The notes beneath the pieces were generated by a model, which worked only from the letters and a program-made list of their open reading frames with translations, was not told where the DNA came from and did no database searches. Position numbers and translations under genes: made by a program. Of a stretch of DNA of 64,000 bases, positions 55,951-64,000 are shown one piece after another (the stretch's first letter is position 1; every line of letters starts with the position of its first letter). Origin of the DNA: Margaritifera margaritifera (taxonomy: Eukaryota > Mollusca > Bivalvia > Unionida > Margaritiferidae); contig JAQPZY010000728.1 of NCBI GenBank assembly GCA_029931535.1, forward strand, positions 209,001 to 273,000, given 5' to 3'.

Positions 55951-57209
55951 CAGTTCATAAATAGATAGTGTGAAAAAAGTAAACAGATATGGTGATCGCA
56001 GTTTGTTTAAATCGTTCAGTTGACAGTGTCATTCACTGAGTTGCCTCGCCTTGTTGTTCTTTATAGAAACCAATTGACAGACACAGAGTCGATGTGAACT
56101 AAATGACTAGTTATTGCTAGAATACTTGTTAGCATACATTCCTATAGTCTTGAAATCAGGCTTTCTAAAACTTAATATGACTGTAGAATTTCTTTGTGCT
56201 AAATTGTTCCACAGACATATGTAATATATATGTTTCTGATTGTTCTAACTTGGTGTGAATTTATTTCAGTGTTTCTTATTTTTGCGGATTCGGGTATTAA
56301 GTGCTTTTACTTTTTGATGTTCTCTTTCTTGCATACCTGTTTCATGCTGCTCATCTGTAATGTTTTCATTTACATATTTGAAATACAGAGAGATAGAGAC
56401 AAATTCAGCGATGACCTATGTAATAAAAATTAATGATGTAAAATTTCAGTGCACTAGACATATTATCATCGTAGCTGTTGAAAACCTTTATACGTATAGA
56501 AAAGTGCATAATACAGTTTAATAAAAAGTCACCATTAGGTGAGTTAGTGCAGCGTTTGAGATAACTGACTGGACTTTTAGAGGTCATTTTTGTTTTCAAG
56601 AGACATATATTGTCATAATTTTAGCTTTTGTAAAAGACGAGCAAAATATCTGATACAAATTGACCTACAGGGAAAAAATGTATTGATTTTAAGACATAAA
56701 ATCCGTACGAAGACCGTTTTCAAGACTGATGTAAATGCTTTAAGTAAAGTTAAATATACTATCGTAAATAATGTAATTATGTTTTTCTTGCTTATATACT
56801 CAATTGAATCTTGTATAAAAAAAATATGACTTCATGAATAGTTAAAAGGCAAATATTTATTTTCCAGCAGAAAGATTGCCTTTTCAATAATTAACTAAAG
56901 TGTGGACCATGACTAAGAGCTAATGAAAGTAGTCTGTATAAATTCTGTATTAAAAGCCGTTATAAAGCACAGAATAATTTAAACGTTTTCAGAAGCGGCC
57001 ACATATATAATAAACACCATATTTTTCAAAATATTCTAGTAGTTTCATTGTATCACGTGTAAATCGAGTTGTGATTTCACTTATATTACATCTTTTCCTA
57101 ACAGAGTAATAAACATTACACTTTCATCATAACTTTTCCTTTAAGACGAAAAAGAGACTATTCGAAGCAACACAGATTAATTAGATTATAACTCATAGGT
57201 TTTAGGTAT

Positions 57210-57330
57210 CAGTGTCGGACTGGCCCACCTGGTAATCGGCCAGATGGCAGATGGGCCATGGACTTTTAGGTAATATTATAAGAGAGAGGGCCGCCATGGG
57301 CCGCCATGATGGTGGGCCGCCTGATCTAAG
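57210..57330 (+). mobile_element. hAT-like terminal fragment (CAGTGTCGGACTGG end), copy 2
   Basis: Paralogue of 44188-44310 with the same GC-rich GGGCCGCC motifs. One end only. Confidence 0.45.
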
Positions 57331-59442
57331 TACAGATAAATATCTTTTGGCCCAATCGTACATTATTAGGTATGAATTGCAACATGTCTTTCACTTTACT
57401 AAAACACATCGACTTGAATATATTTATTTAAGGAAACACATGCGCACACACAAAATTATTGATTTTCAAATTCAAAATGACGCCGGTCAGCATTTATGTT
57501 GCATGACATAATTTATTGACTATAAGATTGAGTGGATAAAATATACTTAAAGAGCATTTCTGCACCATAGAAACAAAACAGTACTTCTTGAACAGAATGC
57601 AGTTAAAGTCTCATGTCATTTTCCCGCTAGATACAATACATTTAATAAAAGACTTTAATAGTTTACCGATGATATCACAAAGTGATTTGAAGTATTGTTT
57701 GCAAAAAAGCAAATTACAGCTTCACATATACAAAAATGAAACAAAAAGTTATAATATTCCAAGATAGGCTAAAACAGTAAAAACAAAATCTACGCGAAAA
57801 TAATATTTACTGTTTGTAACGTGCATATTATAAATAACTTTGTTCTTAACTCTCTATTGGATGGAAGTATTATTTATTATACACCACGGAGGCATTTTGC
57901 GACCACGAAGAATGTACATTGTGTGTCATATACATGTATTTTGAGGCATGATTTGAAGATATAGAGATCGGACAACTAATTCATTTCCCATAGAACTTAA
58001 TGTTAATATATTAAAGCAAAAATAATTTCTGCATTAGATTGGCGTACAAACTACACATGCTTCTATTCATCAGAGTTAGAGAGATTTTTTTCAGCCTTGT
58101 AAAACCGGTCTTCCGCGGCATTTTAAGCCTCGTTCTGTTAAACAGAAGGATTCCCTGGTCTGCACCTAATAATATAGCCTCGCACCAGAAGTTCATATGA
58201 TATTGTTCAGTAGGAAATAAAGTACAGGATATCAAAACAAAATAAAATATTTTGTTGTAAACTATTGAAGTTTGTAAAACTATTAAAGAAGAACAAAATC
58301 TATTTACTAGCCAATTGGTGCATCTCAAAACGTTTAGTACTCTATTTTATATTCCCTAGATATAAGGTTATTTCAAGCTATTTAAAAATTAATATTTGAA
58401 AACAAAGGAAACGGGGCAATAAAACAAATTTGGAAAAGAATGAAACACGAAATAAAGAAAGAAAAAATCAATGACAAAGATCATACTAGAAAAAATATAT
58501 AAATAACTGTGTTGCCTTCAGTTGTAAATGATGCCATTATCAGAACTGTAAACATTATTTTCAGTTAAATGTCAACGTGAGAATTAGTATGCACTGCTGA
58601 CAATGAAAGTGCGTGAATAAAGGTTCTTGACGTGTATATTGAATAGAAAACTATAAGTATGCATCTTCAAATTGTTCCAGTCTAGGATAAACAATAACCA
58701 CCAATGAGAATTTGAATGGAAGCCTAATCACTGCGAGCAGGCCGGAAGTATATACATTCCGATTATATTTAAATGGACAAGACACGATGTAACGGAGAAA
58801 CTTCGAGTAAAGTGGCCATTATCTGATCAGTAAGGTACTTCAATCGTACATGGAGGAGATGTCTCCTTTACAACTGTGCAACTTATAAGTGGCTGAACCT
58901 GCCACGGGATCAGAAAATTAGCACGGAATAGGCGAAGGATCAGATCGCGTTTCTGGTTGCAAGTATACAAATATGTTGTTAGTCATGTATTTACATAGGT
59001 AGGAAGGTAGGTTGGAGAGTGGGTGAGTTACCAGATAGTTAGGAAGGTAGGAAGTATTTGTTTAGAAGGGATGACATATTTTGACATCACATGATGTCCT
59101 TTGCTTGACAGAAAACCATTCTTAGGCATTAAGAATTTGATAACATTTGTTGATAACAGTTGTTTATTCTTCACATCATGTTTTGTTATTTTGTACAACA
59201 ACGTATCCAATAATTTGCGACTGAAAATGTAGCAAGCTAAGTCACTTGCAGTTGCAATACTAGTATACACACATGCTCTATATCTCACGTGCGTGCGTGC
59301 GCGCGTGCACCCACCATCCCACCCATCCCCCCCCCCCACACACACACCAGTCGATCTGAGTGATTTCTATAGACCTAACACTGCCAACACGGCAATAAGT
59401 GGAAGTGCCGGTTGCTTATCGCACATGCAGCACCCTCTATGA

Positions 59443-59552
59443 CAGCGGTTCCCAAAACTCCGGGTCGCGACCCAAGTGAGGGTAACGACCTGCATTTTGG
59501 GTCGCAAAAGATGGTATTTAGGGTCGCGATCAAACAAGTTTGGGAACCACTG
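59443..59552. mobile_element. 110-bp hAT MITE, copy 2
   Basis: CAGCGGTTCCCAAAA ... GTTTGGGAACCACTG, flanked by CTCTATGA (59435-59442) and CTCTATGC (59553-59560), an 8-bp target duplication with one mismatch. The inside has GGGTCGCGACCC. This copy shows the boundaries of the element best. Confidence 0.88.
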
Positions 59553-60392
59553 CTCTATGCAAAAATAATGATCCTCCTGTGTCGGAAAAACTGAAAAATT
59601 AAAGGCTGATTTCACCTAAAATGGTGTAAACTGGTGTGTCCTCTTAAATATATTGACATAAAACAAATATTAGAAGTGTACATCTTGTAATTCTAGCAGC
59701 TTGGCAGTTGTGGACGTGGGGTTATTCTTAAACAGTAAATCTATAGTCCGATCTCCCTACTGAAGCACATTATATGATAAACACACTACAGATGTTTCTC
59801 CTTTTGAACATAGTCATGTATTAATTTTTTTATAAGTTGTGAAATACTGAAGTCTTGCTGGTCTAGTGCTTTTTAGAGTGAGACCAGGTATCATTAAACA
59901 CGCGATTACAAGCTAGGGCCACAGTACTAAAATGTCTACCGAATAGCTGCTTAACCTGCTATTGCCTTTGTCTATGTTTGATATATAAAAAGACTATTTA
60001 ATTGTGCACGATTGTTACTGGATAAAATTGTGCAATAGGTAAAACAGAATATAACCAATTTTTAATGACTATCAAAAAGTCCGTAATGTATTGTATGTCC
60101 GGCATTTTACCGATGTAAGAATCCAGAGTTGTGTAGAACGTTGTTACATTGCAAACTGGGACATTTGCAAGTTGTACTAATTTATGCAGATGATGTTTAT
60201 TGCTTTGTGCAACCTATCCAGTAAAGTAATTTAGTTGCATTTATTATTGTACTGTTTTAACAATCGTGGACCAAGGATTAATTTTGTTTTTAAAACAACA
60301 GGGGTAGATAAAACAGTAAATCTATAACCAGATCTCCCGTCTGGACGACTTTATATGATAAATACACTACAGATTCGCTTCCCTCTGGACAA

Positions 60393-60489
60393 ACTGGTCT
60401 ATTAATTGTTAACAGTGTGAAATATTCAAGTCTGACTGGTCTATTAATTGTTATCATTTGTAAAATATTCAAGTCTGACTGGTCTATTA
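60393..60489. repeat. Tandem repeat, ~42-bp unit, 2.3 copies
   Basis: ACTGGTCTATTAATTGTTA begins units at 60393, 60435 and (partial) 60478, each ending AATATTCAAGTCTG. The right boundary of the 6-kb duplication falls inside the first unit. Confidence 0.9.
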
Positions 60490-60538
60490 CTTTTTAGAGT
60501 TTTGTGCCTATTGCAGGTTCAGATACAAACGTTTTGTA

Positions 60539-60614
60539 GTGAGTCATTAAAACCCAATTATGGTTGTAATTAAACGGTGAGTCATTAACACCCAATTATG
60601 GTTGTAATGAAACA
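60539..60614. repeat. Tandem duplication, 2 x 38 bp
   Basis: GTGAGTCATTAAAACCCAAT at 60539 and GTGAGTCATTAACACCCAAT at 60577. Confidence 0.92.
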
Positions 60615-63598
60615 CTGTATAGTCTATTTGATTACTATAATAAAGTCCAGTCTTTTATAGTTTTATCAAAATCGATTTTTTTTAAGTTAACCATGGAAAC
60701 TCTCATTTGTATTGCTATTGGGGTACGTAACTGGGTTAGAAAGTTTGGAATTGTTTTCAAGATTTATGTCAAAAGTTTACTTCTTTGTGATCTTTATTTA
60801 TATTAGCAACGTTATGACCTGTAATAACAGCCACATCGGGCGCTTGTCCCCCCTTCCGTCCCCCCCCCCGAACAACATACTTTTTACAAATGTGAAGATA
60901 TATTTTTAAATACTTTTTTATGCAGGAATGCTTTCAGTTAAATTCGCTTACATTCTGTTGAGAGTTTTGTTTTTTATAAGTCTTTTAAAAAATTTCTGTC
61001 GTTAGTAACGACGGCCAAATTTTATGGCAGATTGGAATTATTTGTACAAACATTGAAAGGAATTTATGTGAGAATACTTTCTGTTAAATATGGTCATTTT
61101 GTCCGATAGCTTTTGAGATGACATTGCTTACATATTAACATAGTTTTAGTAATGTCGGCCGTATTGTTTGACTGACTGGCATAATAAACTCACTTATTTG
61201 AGAGACCACCGCACTTTCTGCCAAATTTGTTTGAAATTTTTCCAGTGCTGTTTGAGTAGAAGTTGAAAAGAAACTAACAATTGTTGACGGACGATGCACG
61301 CCGGACGCGCGATCATACCTTATACAGCCAGATAAGTTAATAACACCCCTTGGTATTACTAATTATAATAAAGTCCATTTGTATTCATGGCTTTAAATGT
61401 AACTAGGTCTCATTGTAACCACTTCATTTAAACGTCAGTGTAGTAATATTTAATTATTCTGTTTTCCGGCCGTCTATATTGTTAAAGGTTATTAACAATA
61501 ATACAGTTCAAAAACACTAAACGGAAGTAAAGGAAAAATCAACAAGAAGCATAATGTGTGAAAGCGTTAACAACGTAAAACTGACAAGACAACATCGACT
61601 CTAGTTTAAAGGATGATGTGTGGTGACTTTTTGCACTTTACATTTGATTCGTTGCCTTATTTAGATTGTTAGACTGCTATAGGTAGGTATATAGAGATTT
61701 ATTACATAGAAATATATCAAAGGTATGATATTATACGTTAAGACATTTTGATATTTTCGAGTAAAACTAACGAGTCTTTACGTATAAGCTGTAAAAATAA
61801 AAATAAAATAGGTTTAATTACTTTGAGTTGGCTTAAAATGTACAATTCGTGTCCTTTTACATGCACGAGCAATGAAACAATAATTGAATGTTTTCTGTTT
61901 CAAAGCAACCACTTGCTGACCATTGCACGTCTTTGGTAACCATTGACTCTGTGGTTATCCATAAATATTGTATAAAGTGGCCAACAGGAAAACAATTTAG
62001 GTTTTGCTGGGTCTAATCTATGGGAATATATCACATTCTTTTTACATCTGATACGATTCAAGAATGTTCGAGACAAAATATCTTAGATCGGTATGGAAAC
62101 TGAAAAATTCATTTGTATGTCAATAACGAGAGCGTAATGGTGGCCGCCATTTTCCCCGTAGGCATGCAATTTAAGATGTTTTGTCAAGTACTTTGTCGAA
62201 TCATATCAGATGTAATCTGAACTGAGGTACATTCAGGTATATTATACCCTGCTGAAGCTAAATTGTCTTTCAGTAGGACATTTTATTTGCAATATTTATG
62301 TTTCGTCTGCTTCCCGATAGGACCCATCATTGACATGGGATATCCAAAGTCCAGGCGCTCTCTACCATTTTTGGGTGCACTGGCATTAAAATTTAACAAA
62401 ATTCTTTTACGTCTAATAATTTAAACAATAAAATAGCTGTTATTCTGAAAAACTAGAGATATAAAACGGGACAATGAACAGGTTCGTCATTCTACAAACA
62501 GAAATTGAATTTATATATCACAGAATACCACACATAAAAGACATAGCTACATTTAATTGCAGTACAATATCTCTAGTACCTAATTATCAAGAATACAACA
62601 AAGCCATACCCATGTAATTACATAAGCTGCCCTTGGGCAGCTTTATAGACATTAGACGCTAGAAAATGAATAAAATACGAACTTGAATAAGAAGACAAAA
62701 AAATAATTGGTTTGGACAAGTAACTTTTTCAAAGTCACTTGTCCATGACAAGTGGCTGGGAGAAAATAATAATGTCCGTTGAAGCTGTACCAATTTCAGA
62801 ATGGACGTATAATTAACTACTTATAAAAAACACAGTATACATTGCTGATAAGGACACAAACTGGTTTAGCAGAGAAAATTGGTTTACTGTCTGTTCAATA
62901 TCGGAATTATCTGAAGATCTGAACTTTTGATATTAAGTTGGGAGTAACAATTTGAAAAATACCAATATGCAGAGCTGAATATTTTTTTCTCTTGTATTCA
63001 TGAAGGTAATGTCCAGCTTAATTAGTTTTTAAAGCGCCAAAAAAATCTGTTCATTGTAATGTCAAAGAGATTAACATAGAATCGGTGGGGAATAGATCCC
63101 ACATAATTACTCTTTTCGAATGGATATAAAGTCATTTGAAGGTACTTTGTCTTTATTAGTTATGAACAAAGAGCAGTCAAAGATGAAAAAAAGATCTTAA
63201 TTAAATTCGTTATGAGAGAAATTGAAAGCTTTTCTTAAAATAGTTTCGGCTTCACTAGAAAACAATTATTTAGCACTCCACTCCTTACTAACTTTGGATC
63301 ACACATCCAGCCGTATGCGTCAGGCAGAGATGCTAGAGTTGCAGGGGTAATAACCTCAAATCAACGGAAGAATTTAAAGCCTTTTTGTTCTGTGACTTCT
63401 TCATCGATAATAACGCTATCACTGATGGCAAAAGACAATGAACTTGTTTGTAAATATAAAAGTTTTAAAATAGTGCGGAAGGAATCCATTTCAAAAGAGG
63501 AAAGAAACTTTTCGCAAGGATTGTATGTGCTCTATGACTTTTTGTCAACTACTCTGAGAACAAAACCTTCGAAAATCCTTAGTGCTTTGCAAACACCA
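60615..63598. other. Non-coding AT-rich stretch
   Basis: Unique DNA with a C run near 60860-60870. No gene, RNA or repeat recognised. Confidence 0.55.
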
Positions 63599-64000
63599 TG
63601 TATGTGATCCCTCGTCCTTTCCTGAAACCACACTGACTCTCTGGAAGGAACCCTGATCGATGTGACGCACAAGGCAATTCAGCATAATTCTGGTGAGGCT
63701 TTTGCCAGCTATTGACAGCAAGGTGATGCCCAAATGGTTGTCTCATGATTGTCTGTTGCCTTTCCGCTTGTACAAGTTGACGATGCATGCATTCTTGTAC
63801 TCATAGGGTATGGTTTCCTAAGTCGACATTGACTGTTTCTGTGCCATATGTGAGCATGCGGTTTGTAGACTTCTGCTGGTATAACATCTGCTCTAGGTGT
63901 TTTTCCATTTGACAACAGGTCAATTGCTTTCTCAGTTTCACTCAGCTGGAGGATTAGCAAGTGATATGTTGATTTCCATTTAGGGCTGTCGATCCATTGC
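63599..64000 (-). pseudogene. LINE reverse transcriptase fragment (RTE/Jockey-like), runs off the window
   Basis: Minus-strand translation in shifting frames gives conserved non-LTR RT blocks. They are ETEKAIDLLSNGKTPRADVI and PAEVYK (about 63870-63940), then GKATDNHETT, the block ITLLSIAGKSLTRIMLNCLV (about 63668-63727), and LPESQCGFRKGRGITYMVFA (about 63600-63660). The order is correct for an RT read from the right edge inward. Similarity stops abruptly at about 63598 before the catalytic aspartates, and several frame changes and a stop near 63978 are present. A truncated, dead copy; the clade is uncertain. Confidence 0.8.

Larger units (their letters stand above)
54398..60411 (+). repeat. 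Segmental tandem duplication, unit 2
   Basis: Direct repeat of unit 1, uninterrupted. At 58311-58336 it holds the empty site corresponding to the LTR insertion: CATCTCAAAACGTTTAGTAC here versus CATCTCAAG and ACATTTAGTAC on the two sides of the element. It has its own changes: a 58-bp local tandem duplication near 54920-55035, an extra ~205 bp at 56740-56945 and a ~440 bp deletion near 58358. The right boundary lies at a short tandem array (60393). Apart from mobile pieces no gene is recognised. Confidence 0.95.

Overview
The window is AT-rich eukaryotic DNA made of long unique non-coding stretches, microsatellites and many decayed or recent mobile elements. I found no complete host gene. The repertoire is a Penelope-like element with a GIY-YIG domain, a Ty3/Gypsy-group LTR element with integrase ahead of reverse transcriptase, a tRNA-derived SINE whose body resembles the Meta-type SINEs of invertebrates, hAT-type short elements and CR1- and RTE/Jockey-like LINE pieces. 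This suggests an invertebrate, most likely a mollusc or another lophotrochozoan. That is inference; no single-copy host gene fixes the taxon.

Layout. 1-5.6 kb: unique DNA with two copies of a ~215 bp palindromic element. 5.6-8.6 kb: a head-to-head Penelope-like composite (an inverted 3' piece, then a 5'-truncated plus-strand body) ending in (TA)n/(TG)n. 8.6-24.9 kb: mostly unique AT-rich DNA with minisatellites, a ~195 bp tandem repeat and a few coding-like scraps. 24.9-28.8 kb: two hAT-like elements, a decayed LINE RT C-terminus and two tandem arrays. 28.8-41.5 kb: unique DNA, microsatellites, a solo Penelope tail, three more palindromic elements, a possible small intron/exon pair and trinucleotide tracts.

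41.6-60.4 kb is the main structure: a direct tandem duplication of about 6 kb (unit 1 = 41659-45301 plus 51908-54397; unit 2 = 54398-60411). Unit 1 is split by a 6.6 kb LTR retrotransposon on the minus strand (45302-51903; two 755 bp LTRs; 4-bp target duplication CAAG). Unit 2 keeps the empty site. The element's LTRs differ at only four positions by eye, yet its gag and pol carry at least two stops and several frame changes, so it was probably mobilised in trans or contains assembly indels. Its pol order, protease-integrase-RT-RNase H, is that of Gmr1-like Gypsy elements. Each unit also carries a hAT-like element with a SINE nested in it, a ~110 bp hAT MITE and a third hAT-like end.

60.4-63.6 kb is unique DNA after two short tandem arrays. 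The window ends inside a minus-strand LINE reverse-transcriptase fragment. The two most interesting objects are the double-hairpin palindromic element family (five copies) and the Gmr1-like element with its paralogous empty site.
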